Shown here in pieces: positions 1 to 7,355 of a stretch of DNA of 64,000 bases. The notes under the pieces are model-generated. The model had not been told where the DNA came from. It saw nothing but the letters and a program-made list of their open reading frames with translations, and made no database searches. The stretch covers positions 16,944,868 to 17,008,867 of the forward strand of contig OX424555.1 in assembly GCA_949152475.1 (NCBI GenBank). The letters run 5' to 3'. The translations under genes were made by a program, and so were the position numbers. Position 1 is the first letter of the stretch. Every line of letters starts with the position of its first letter. The stretch is from Terebella lapidaria (taxonomy: Eukaryota > Annelida > Polychaeta > Terebellida > Terebellidae).

Positions 1-1014
1 TCGGCTATCTGCTCTGCTATCGGCTCGGCCGCTGGATCTGATTTCTGCTCCGCCTCCGGGCCGGACAATCACACTGCTCACTGCTCTGCCACTGCTAGTT
101 GTTCTCGGAGGTGGACTCCGGAAAAGGTCTTCCTCATCGTCTCGGCTCTGCATTTCCGCAATGTCTGCCACTCCCACTTCTGCCGTTGCTCCGCCGGAAC
201 CTTCCTCCAACAGCCGGAACTTGTAGTCATACACCCCCTTGCCTTTTCCTTTGACGCTGCCTCCGGAAGACTTGGGTGGGGTGTGTCGTTTCTCCTCTCG
301 ACCACGTTCTCCGCCTCGGTCCTTGGCTCGCTCCGGGCTCTCCTTCCTATATTCTCGGCGTTGATGGCGTCCGGAATTATCCGGCGAACGGCTGCGACTC
401 CGCTTCTTTCCGCGGTCTCGATCTGCTCCGGTACCTCGAGATGAGTCAGGGCTGTTTTTCCGGGAGGTGTTCCGGGAAGAACTCCGGGTCACAGGCGGCT
501 TAACCGGCTTCGGGTCTCCTGGTTCCTGCAACTCGTCTTCACTTGCCATGATTTTCAGCTCCGCTTCCTCTTCCGAACTGCTCTCCGCCTCCGTGGACGA
601 AACGTCGGCTGCTAGTGCGGCCACCGACTGGGTACCGGAACGGTACCGGGTCCGGGACGAAACCGAACCTCCCGACTCCGACTCCGTATCCGACAACTGG
701 TCATGCCGTGTTACCGGCTTCTTGCTTTTCCGTGGGGTCATCTTGGACCGGAGGCTTTTCTCCTCAAACTGCTCTCTGCCCACCCTCAGTCGAATCGGGT
801 TTGCGTCCATTGCGTGCCGGGACTGCAGATGCTTCTGTGTTCCTTCTTTCCGCCTGCTCCAATGGTCACACTGCGGACAGGCGAAGACGGTGACTTCACT
901 TGTGTGCTGCTCCGTGACATGCCGGAGCAACGTGTGCTTGCTCTTGAACTCTAGGTTGCAGTCTCCACACCGGTGAGGGCGGGGCTTGCGGGGTGTTGTC
1001 TTTACTTTCGGCAT
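1..1014 (-). CDS. C2H2 zinc-finger protein, accessory gene A of the LTR element (partial, open at window start)
   Basis: The frame runs from an ATG at 1014-1012 to base 1 with no stop: 338 codons, C-terminus outside the window. An in-frame stop lies just upstream (TCA on the plus strand at 1045-1047), so this ATG is the likely start. It is also the first ATG after the TATA box at 1093-1099. The N-terminus holds two canonical C2H2 fingers, both C-x2-C-x12-H-x4-H. The first begins CGDC and ends TEQH; the second begins CPQC and ends QSRH. A long charged, Ser/Arg- and Glu-rich tail follows that looks disordered. It probably binds nucleic acid. It is a structural sister of the gene at 1335-2111. 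There is no signal peptide or membrane segment, so it is not an envelope gene despite its place after integrase. Confidence 0.85.
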   Translation of the reverse strand, partial: MPKVKTTPRKPRPHRCGDCNLEFKSKHTLLRHVTEQHTSEVTVFACPQCDHWSRRKEGTQKHLQSRHAMDANPIRLRVGREQFEEKSLRSKMTPRKSKKPVTRHDQLSDTESESGGSVSSRTRYRSGTQSVAALAADVSSTEAESSSEEEAELKIMASEDELQEPGDPKPVKPPVTRSSSRNTSRKNSPDSSRGTGADRDRGKKRSRSRSPDNSGRHQRREYRKESPERAKDRGGERGREEKRHTPPKSSGGSVKGKGKGVYDYKFRLLEEGSGGATAEVGVADIAEMQSRDDEEDLFRSPPPRTTSSGRAVSSVIVRPGGGAEIRSSGRADSRADSR

Positions 1015-1090
1015 TCTGATTCTCTGCTTTGTGTCGATGTTGACTCAGCTACAGCAAACTGCCTTCTGCATCCGGTAACAGCTAACTGCC

Positions 1091-1145
1091 CCTTTTATAG
1101 TCTCTGGAAGTCACGTGACCGGCTTATCTGCTTGATGATTGGCTG
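1091..1145 (-). promoter_or_regulatory. Internal promoter of zinc-finger gene A (TATA, CACGTG, CCAAT)
   Basis: On the minus strand: CCAAT box (1138-1142), TCACGTGA palindrome (1111-1118), then TATAAAA (1093-1099). The ATG follows at 1014, leaving a leader of about 50 nt. Order and spacing match the promoter at 2357-2405: 26 bp from CACGTG to CCAAT in both, 12-13 bp from TATA to CACGTG. The sites are read directly; promoter function is inferred. Confidence 0.7.
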
Positions 1146-1188
1146 CTCAGCAAACTGCAACTCCTCCTGGTGGTCTTCTTGGATAAAT

Positions 1189-1190
<2 letters not shown>

Positions 1191-1235
<45 letters not shown>
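1191..1235 (-). repeat. 45-base poly(A) tract between the two zinc-finger genes
   Basis: An uninterrupted run of 45 T on the plus strand (A on the sense strand). It lies about 100 nt past the stop of zinc-finger gene B and about 90 bp upstream of the TATA box of gene A. It could be a poly(A) tail fossil from a retrocopied mRNA or a plain microsatellite. No AATAAA is seen at the right distance before it. Confidence 0.9.
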
Positions 1236-1334
1236 CCGTGTTGTTGCTGCTAACTGCCACCGCTTCTTCCGTCTCCGCCAAACTGCCAACCGCCTCCGTC
1301 AACCGCTATACTGCCAACCGCCTCCGTCTACTTT

Positions 1335-2111
1335 TCACACTGCCTTCGCTTCCGTCCAGGAGTCCTCCTCTGCCGTCTCATACTCCGACTCATCCGTCTC
1401 CGGCTCCGAAGTGGGAGAAGGTGGTCGATATTCCCACACCCGGATCTCTGCCTCCCAGTCTTCCACCGGCTGATCTTCTTCTTCGGGTTTCTCTGCTTGA
1501 TCCGGCATAACTGCTCTGACCGCCTCTGCAATCAGCTCCATCTCCTGATCCCAGCTTTCCGGAGGAGCGTCGTCGGCGGCCCGGAGACAGCCTTGTGGAT
1601 CCGGAACCCATTCCGGGAGATCTAACTGCTCCGGTTGTCCGATGGGGGCGGCTGCTCCGGCATCCCAGTCAGGGCCAAACGGAAGCTGGTCCGCATAAGT
1701 TCCCGGAACTGTATTCTCCCTTGGTGACCGGGTGCAGTATCGCCGGAAACGCTTATGCCGGGACTGCGTTGCTGTTCCCCGCCAGGCCGAATCAAAGGTT
1801 CCCACATGGTTGAGGGTGGCCTCGTCCTGAGGAGGACGGTTCCCGGAAGGGTACTTCCACCCGTGCATCTCCCGGAGATGCCTCCTAAGGTCGTTCGCCC
1901 GGTTGGCATAGAAGGCACACAAACAGCAATGAAATCTCTGGGCTGGGCACACATGCCGTCTCCGGTCCCTCGCACTCTCAAACATCCGGTCACACCGCTT
2001 ACACAGCCGGCTATAATCCAGTGGCAGCCGGCTATAATCCGGTGGCTGCGGGGTTGCCCAATCTCTGCTCCGGCCGCGATCTTGTCTATCAAGGAACGCC
2101 GAGTAGGCCAT
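1335..2111 (-). CDS. C2H2 zinc-finger protein, accessory gene B of the LTR element
   Basis: Complete frame of 258 codons. The start at 2111 is the first ATG after the TATA box at 2357-2363; a longer overlapping frame starting at 2221 uses GTG. Around residues 37-85 there are two fingers. The first is atypical (C-x2-C-x12-H-x-C, starting CKRC). The second is canonical (C-x2-C-x12-H-x4-H, starting CCLC and ending REMH). The remaining C-terminal part is acidic and Pro/Glu-rich with no known domain. Gene A has the same plan of twin N-terminal fingers plus a long charged tail, so the two look like an old duplication. The role is unknown; a nucleic-acid-binding regulator of the element or its host is an inference. 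Confidence 0.8.
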   Translation of the reverse strand: MAYSAFLDRQDRGRSRDWATPQPPDYSRLPLDYSRLCKRCDRMFESARDRRRHVCPAQRFHCCLCAFYANRANDLRRHLREMHGWKYPSGNRPPQDEATLNHVGTFDSAWRGTATQSRHKRFRRYCTRSPRENTVPGTYADQLPFGPDWDAGAAAPIGQPEQLDLPEWVPDPQGCLRAADDAPPESWDQEMELIAEAVRAVMPDQAEKPEEEDQPVEDWEAEIRVWEYRPPSPTSEPETDESEYETAEEDSWTEAKAV

Positions 2112-2356
2112 TCCGGAAGGCCGGGAAACTGAAATTGTCGATCTACTGCACCGCTTTTACTGCACCGCTTCTGCGCCGCCTCTGCACCGCTTCTCCGGAC
2201 TGGTGGTCTTCCGGGAAACACTTAGTCGTTTTTCACTGCAAAATCTGTTGCTACCGGAAAATGCTGGACTTGATTCGATTCCGCCAAACTTTGTCTGCGA
2301 TGTGCACAGCTCGAGGTCTGCTCTCCAACTGCTGTCAGAGCCCGATTTCAAGGCCC

Positions 2357-2425
2357 TTATATACCCTTTCTGCTCACGTGATTTGAAAAGCTCCATGCTG
2401 ATTGGCTGCCTCAGGAGTGACGTCA
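2357..2425 (-). promoter_or_regulatory. Internal promoter of zinc-finger gene B (TATA, CACGTG, CCAAT, CRE)
   Basis: On the minus strand, from distal to proximal: TGACGTCA (2418-2425), CCAAT (2401-2405), TCACGTGA (2374-2381), TATATAA (2357-2363). The first ATG downstream is at 2111. The TGACGTCA palindrome is also present in the LTR promoter at 9653-9660. Confidence 0.7.
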
Positions 2426-2429
2426 CAAT

Positions 2430-3174
2430 TATGCAAAAACTCAACCGTTAACCGAGAGGTGTCCGTCTCCGGCTCAACCGGCTTCTCCGGGTTTTTCCGG
2501 CTCCCTTTCAACTGCTTCTCCGAGCGAAGTATCTGCAATTTTGAAGTATCTCTGCCATCAGGAGGGTTGAATAGAGTCTCAGCCAGTTGAATCTGCCTCT
2601 CAGACGAACATCTAGACTGCAAGTTGGGCGTTTCCGCCATCTGTACTGCTTCGTCAACTGCATATCTGCTCACTGGTATTACTGCTTGTCGACACTGGAA
2701 ACTGCATACATTCTTGTCCAGAAGGAGGGCCCTTCCTATCTGGAATGATGTTTCACCGCTTCTGTCGATCTGCAGCCGGTTTGCTGTCTCTGCTAAGTGG
2801 AAACTCCGGTTGGATGTCTACAGCCGGAAAACTTTTCCGTCTTAATTCTCTGAATACGGAAGACGTGTAGCTGCTTCTCTGGAGATACTAGACCGCTAAC
2901 CCAGGTTCTTCTGGACCCCTGGCCGCTACCCTGGACTGGTTGACTATGCGCTCAAACCAGTCAGAACCTCAAGGATGTCTCTATCCGGTCTCTGCACCGC
3001 TTTCCGCTCTGCTTCCTTTCTCCGCCCTGTTTCCGGAACCAGCACTTGCTCGCTGCTTCGACTTCTTGCGGTCGCTCTCTGCCGGAACTCAACGTTTTAC
3101 CAGGGTCTCAGCTATCTCCTTCTCCTGCTCTACAGCTCACTCCGTCTTCTAATATTTCTGCGTCCTCTGCGGCT
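2430..3174 (-). other. Spacer between integrase and zinc-finger gene B
   Basis: Same CTGC/CCGG-rich composition as the rest of the element. No frame here has an ATG start and a recognisable domain. The longest minus-strand frame (2374-2673) begins with GTG and overlaps promoter B, so I do not call it a gene. Confidence 0.6.
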
Positions 3175-5115
3175 TTACTCCGAGTCCGTATCCGACTCAG
3201 AGACCGTCGGTTCCGTCTCCGGAACACTACTCTGCTTCGGCGGCTCCGTCTGCCTCCAGGAATCCGCCATTCTCCGCTTCATCCATCTCGGATGCTTGAC
3301 GCCATTATACGGTTTCAGCAAATCGAAGTGAACCACCTTCTGTCGAGTTTCACTCTCTGCAATCTCGTAGGTCACGTCGGTAAATCTGCTCAGCACTAGC
3401 TTTGGACCGCTCCACTTCCTCTGCAACTTGGGAGCTTTGCCCTTCTTCCGTGTTTTGACCGCCATCCACACTCGGTCTCCTGGCTGGAACTGATTGTTGA
3501 CCTTCCTCCGGTCGTACAGCTTCTTCTGCCGTTCCATTTCTCTGCCAGATTTCGCTCGAACCGCCTTGTATACCGCCTCTAGTCGCTCCCGGAGCTGACT
3601 GCCATACTCTGTTACTTCTGCCGTTGATTCTCCCGGCGGTCTGCCAATCAGTAACTCTACCGGAGTGTTGACTTCTCTGCCCAGCATCAGCAAGTTGGGA
3701 CTCTGCCCGGTTGTCTCCTGCGGGGTACTCCGGTAAGCTGCCATCGCCAACGGAACTAGCTGATCCCAGTTGGTCTGCCGCTCGCTTACGTACAGGCTCA
3801 AGATCTGCTGCAGCGTCCGGTTGAATCGCTCGATGAAACCGTCCGACTGAGGTCGGAAAGCGGTTGTCCGTGTCTTGTGAATCCCCAGGATTCTGCAAAC
3901 ATTTCTCAGCAAGTCGGACTCGAAATTTCTGCCTTGGTCGGTGTGTATCTCCATCGGGATACCGTACCGCGCTGCAAACTGGTTGACGAATATGTCCGCA
4001 ACCGTCACCGCTTCCTGATTCGGCATCGGGTAGGCCTCTACCCACTTGGTGAAGTAATCGCCGATTACTAAGATGTACCGGTTCCCCCGGGTGGATTTAG
4101 GTAACGGACCCATCACGTCCATTGCCACCCTCTCCATGGGCGCTCCAACCCGGTATTTCTGCATCGGAGATCGTTTCAAGTTCTGCATACTTCTTGACGC
4201 ACATTCGTCACAGCTCAGCACCCACTGCTTTATGTCCCGCATCATAGCCGGCCAGAAATACCGCCTCCGAATGCTAGCCGCCATCCTTCTGCTTCCGAGG
4301 TGTCCTCCCGTCCGGCTCTGGTGGGCCAGACGGAAAATCTCCTGTCTCAGCTCCTTCGGGGTTATTAACTGCATTCGGCTGGTTCCTTCTGCCGTTCTCC
4401 ATTTCCGGTAGACTACTCCGTCGACTTTCAGCAAGGTCTTCCGCATCCCGTACAGCACTTTCTCCTCGCTGCTCATGCTGGAAAAGTCTGCACTGCCAGC
4501 TGTACCGCTCCCGTCGATCAGCGACGTCACCAGTGAGTACCAAGGTTCTGCTTGCTGCATTCTCCGCAAATCATCTGGTCGATATTTCTGCCCCAGCACA
4601 GTATCCTGGTCCGCATTTTCCGCCAGCCTAATCTGTTCTGCAACCGCATCCGCTTTTCCTGGAACTGCCTTCTCCGTCACCGCAACCGCAACCGGCTTCC
4701 GGGACGCTGCTTTCTCCGTCACCGCAACCGCAACCGGCTTCCGGGACGCTGCTTTCTCCGCTACTGCAACCGCCTTCCTTGGGACTGCTTCCTCTGTCAC
4801 CGCAACCGCAACCGGCTTCCGGGACGCTGCTTTCTCCGCTACTGCAACCGCCTTCCTTGGGACTGCTTCCTCCGTCACCGCAACCGCAACCGGCTTCCGG
4901 GACGCTGCTTTCTCCGCTACTGCAACCGCCTTCCTTGGGACTGCTTCCTCCGTCAGTTCTGCTTCTCCGCCCGATCTCCTTGACCGCTTCCGGCGTCCCC
5001 CCTTCCTTGGCTTGGGCTGAGGAGTTTCTTCACTTCGTGTCTGCCGGATTCTTTCTCCGTAGTTCCAGGCGTCTATCTTGGCTTTTTCCAGTCGATTTTT
5101 CCGCATTGGCTGCAT
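3175..5115 (-). CDS. Integrase of the Ty3/Gypsy element, separate -1 frame
   Basis: 646 codons from the ATG at 5115; the frame is open up to 5139, so it overlaps the end of the RT frame. Order: a Lys/Arg-rich start, an Ala/Val/Lys repeat linker, an HHCC zinc domain (GGHLGSRR ... CDECASRS), and a DDE core. The core has the first Asp in AMDVMGPLP, the second in IHTDQGRNF, and Glu in GFIERFNRT. A C-terminal domain with KWSGPKLVL resembles the GPY/F module. The enzyme inserts element cDNA into the host genome. It sits in -1 relative to protease-RT, so it needs a second shift, internal initiation at its own ATG, or represents a mutation. All catalytic residues are present. Confidence 0.92.
   Translation of the reverse strand: MQPMRKNRLEKAKIDAWNYGERIRQTRSEETPQPKPRKGGRRKRSRRSGGEAELTEEAVPRKAVAVAEKAASRKPVAVAVTEEAVPRKAVAVAEKAASRKPVAVAVTEEAVPRKAVAVAEKAASRKPVAVAVTEKAASRKPVAVAVTEKAVPGKADAVAEQIRLAENADQDTVLGQKYRPDDLRRMQQAEPWYSLVTSLIDGSGTAGSADFSSMSSEEKVLYGMRKTLLKVDGVVYRKWRTAEGTSRMQLITPKELRQEIFRLAHQSRTGGHLGSRRMAASIRRRYFWPAMMRDIKQWVLSCDECASRSMQNLKRSPMQKYRVGAPMERVAMDVMGPLPKSTRGNRYILVIGDYFTKWVEAYPMPNQEAVTVADIFVNQFAARYGIPMEIHTDQGRNFESDLLRNVCRILGIHKTRTTAFRPQSDGFIERFNRTLQQILSLYVSERQTNWDQLVPLAMAAYRSTPQETTGQSPNLLMLGREVNTPVELLIGRPPGESTAEVTEYGSQLRERLEAVYKAVRAKSGREMERQKKLYDRRKVNNQFQPGDRVWMAVKTRKKGKAPKLQRKWSGPKLVLSRFTDVTYEIAESETRQKVVHFDLLKPYNGVKHPRWMKRRMADSWRQTEPPKQSSVPETEPTVSESDTDSE
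4660..4960 (-). repeat. 78-bp tandem repeat coding a 26-residue repeat in the integrase linker
   Basis: Unit of 78 bp (for example the same GTCAC point at 4796-4800 and 4874-4878), about three full copies plus shorter partial units towards 4660. It codes Ala/Val/Lys-rich peptides such as VPRKAVAVAEKAASRKP between the RT end and the integrase zinc domain. Units are nearly identical and in frame, so the copy number probably varies between element copies. Confidence 0.85.
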
Positions 5116-7355
5116 GGGGATCTGGACAAGGCATCCGCATTATTATGGATTCGCCCCGGACGATGTTCGATGTCGAAATGAAACTCACTCAGGAGCTCAA
5201 TCCACCGGGCTACCTGCCCCTGGGGCTCCTTGAAATTCATAAGCCAGGTAAGACTGCCATGATCCGTGCGAAGAAGGAAGTGTCGTCCCAGCAAGTACTG
5301 CTTATTCTTCTGTACCGCAAACACAACCGCCAGGAGCTCCTTCCGGGTGACACAGTATCTCCGTTCTTCTTTGGTTAGGCTGCGGCTCAAGTAGGTTATC
5401 ACCCGCTCCTGGTTGCCCTGCTTCTGTGACAGTACTGCTCCCAGCCCGGTGTCACTGGCGTCCGTGTCCAGGATATATCGGCCTTGCTCCCTAGGGTACC
5501 CGAGTATCGGTGCCGATACTAGGCGGTTCTTCAGCTCTGCAAATGCCTGTTCTTGCTCCGTCTGCCACCGGAACGGCACCCCTTTTTCCGTCAAGTGATT
5601 CAGCGGCGCTGCAATCTCGGAGAACTTCGGCACGAACTTCCGGTAATAGGAGCAAAGTCCCAGAAAACTGCGCAGCTCCGTCAGGTTGGTGGGTGTCCGC
5701 CACTTCCGTACTGCCTCCGTTTTTGCCGGGTCGGTGCGGATACCGTCTCTGCCAACTATGTGACCTAGGAAAGACACCTCCGGCTGGAAGAACTTGCATT
5801 TTGACGGTTTGACTTTTAGGTCTGCCTCTCTCAGCTTGCTGAACACCTCCTGAAGATCACGGATGTGATCCTCCAGGGTCTTGCTGTAGACTATGATGTC
5901 GTCCAGATATATGAGGCAGGTCTTCCAGGACAAACCGCCTAGCACCTTCTCCATCAACCGCTCGAACGTACCCGGAGCATTGCACAAGCCGAAACTCATC
6001 ACTTTGAACTGGTAAAGGCCGCCAGGAACACAGAAGGCCGACTTTTTCCGGGCGTCTTCATCCATCCCGACCTGCCAGTAGCCACTGGTCAGGTCGAGAG
6101 TGGAGAACCATTTAGCGTCTGCACAGGCTGCTATGGTGTCGTCTATTCTCGGCAACGGATAAGCATCTTTCTCCGTGACTGCATTTAACCGCCGGTAATC
6201 GACGCAGAACCGGGTGGTCCCATCCTTTTTCTTCACGAGGACAATCGGTGAAGCCCACGGACTGCTACTTTCTTCAATGACGTTCTTGTCTTTCATCTCC
6301 TGAATCAGACTGCTCACCAGCTCTCTCTTGTCTGGCGGAATTCGTCTGGTTGGCTGCTTAATCGGCCGGTGACTGCCCGTGTTTATCTGATGTTGTACCT
6401 CGTTGGTCTGCCCCAGTTCTCCGGCATCATTACTGAAGGTCGGCTTATTCCGAAATAGGAGGTCGGTTACTCTCTCGCGGAAATGACTCGGCACTGCATC
6501 CTGGGTCTGCTCTGCTAACTGCCGCAGCTTCTCGTACCCGCTCCAATTCCGCCCGGCCTCCGACTCCGTGGAAATCTGCACCTTCCGGCTCCGCTCCGCC
6601 AACGGCACAACACTGCAACCGGCTGCTAAGGTGGTCATCGTCGCCAACTGCGCTCCTTTCTTGATGATTACCGGCTCTGCCATCACGTTGATCACTCGAA
6701 CCGGGACTGTTCCTTGCTTTATCCGGGATAAAGTTCTCCCGATCAGCCAAGGTCTTTTCTCCGTAGGCTCCTGCGGCATTTCTAGTACTCCTTCTGCTTC
6801 ACGGACACTCTCTGCTTGTCCTATAATCAGCTGTTCCGTTTCCGGCGGAATTTGGTAATCTGCTACAGCGTTGATCGGAAACGGCTCCCTGGTCTGCTCG
6901 AACATGGTGAGGAACACCTCCTGGCTGCCCATCTGCATGGTCATCCGGTCGAAGTTTATGCCGGATACTCGGGAACGGATGAAATCCATCCCCAGTATTC
7001 CTTCGTCTTCACAGTCTGCAATCTCGAACGTCACGGTCTCAGCTACTCCTGCGATGTTGAGTGGAAGTTCTTTCCGGCCATGTGTCCGTATGTTACTTCC
7101 GTCAACCATTGAAAGACGAATCGGCGACCGCTTCAGCTTCATTCCGGGTTTCCGGATCCGTTCCCAGGTTTGTAGGTTGAGCATTGTGACAGTGCTGCCG
7201 GTGTCGATTATCAGCGTTACTGGCTCTCCGCTTACTCTGGCTGTCACACACATGCCCACCTCGCCCCTGGGACCGGGTCCGTGAACCACCTGCCGGTTAT
7301 GGGGGTGTCCTCTCTTCCGGGTCCCGGATTTCCCCTTTTCCGCGACCCGCTCTAG
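5073..7355 (-). CDS. Protease, reverse transcriptase and RNase H of the Ty3/Gypsy element
   Basis: This frame is open from about 7469 to the TAG at 5073 and has no suitable early ATG. It is entered from gag by a -1 shift. Domains in order: aspartic protease with LIIDTGSTVTML; reverse transcriptase with LDLTSGYWQVGM, SFGLCNAPGTFERLM and the catalytic YLDDIIVYS; RNase H with ILDTDASDTGLGAVLSQ and RTDHGSLTWL. The enzyme matures the polyprotein, copies element RNA primed by tRNA-Leu, and removes the RNA strand. Length and motif order fit Ty3/Gypsy pol without integrase. All catalytic residues I can identify are intact. Confidence 0.93.
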   Translation of the reverse strand, partial: LERVAEKGKSGTRKRGHPHNRQVVHGPGPRGEVGMCVTARVSGEPVTLIIDTGSTVTMLNLQTWERIRKPGMKLKRSPIRLSMVDGSNIRTHGRKELPLNIAGVAETVTFEIADCEDEGILGMDFIRSRVSGINFDRMTMQMGSQEVFLTMFEQTREPFPINAVADYQIPPETEQLIIGQAESVREAEGVLEMPQEPTEKRPWLIGRTLSRIKQGTVPVRVINVMAEPVIIKKGAQLATMTTLAAGCSVVPLAERSRKVQISTESEAGRNWSGYEKLRQLAEQTQDAVPSHFRERVTDLLFRNKPTFSNDAGELGQTNEVQHQINTGSHRPIKQPTRRIPPDKRELVSSLIQEMKDKNVIEESSSPWASPIVLVKKKDGTTRFCVDYRRLNAVTEKDAYPLPRIDDTIAACADAKWFSTLDLTSGYWQVGMDEDARKKSAFCVPGGLYQFKVMSFGLCNAPGTFERLMEKVLGGLSWKTCLIYLDDIIVYSKTLEDHIRDLQEVFSKLREADLKVKPSKCKFFQPEVSFLGHIVGRDGIRTDPAKTEAVRKWRTPTNLTELRSFLGLCSYYRKFVPKFSEIAAPLNHLTEKGVPFRWQTEQEQAFAELKNRLVSAPILGYPREQGRYILDTDASDTGLGAVLSQKQGNQERVITYLSRSLTKEERRYCVTRKELLAVVFAVQKNKQYLLGRHFLLRTDHGSLTWLMNFKEPQGQVARWIELLSEFHFDIEHRPGRIHNNADALSRSPCSQCGKIDWKKPR
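5082..5088 (-). promoter_or_regulatory. Candidate -1 frameshift heptamer at the RT/integrase frame overlap
   Basis: The zero-frame codons TGG AAA AAG lie four codons before the RT-frame TAG at 5073-5075. G AAA AAG resembles known A-rich slip sites. The overlap with the open integrase frame spans 5073-5139, so a slip here would join the two. No stem-loop was verified. Confidence 0.35.

Noticed and set aside
276-976. Plus-strand frames of 75-169 codons at the left end
   Set aside because: They are shadows of the minus-strand zinc-finger gene; no domain, and the opposite frame has clear C2H2 motifs.
973-1473. Plus-strand 166-codon frame through the T run
   Set aside because: It reads poly-Phe through a homopolymer and overlaps the zinc-finger gene B; artefact.
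1622-2221. 199-codon minus frame overlapping zinc-finger gene B
   Set aside because: Starts with GTG, shows no domain, and lies in another frame over a gene with C2H2 fingers.
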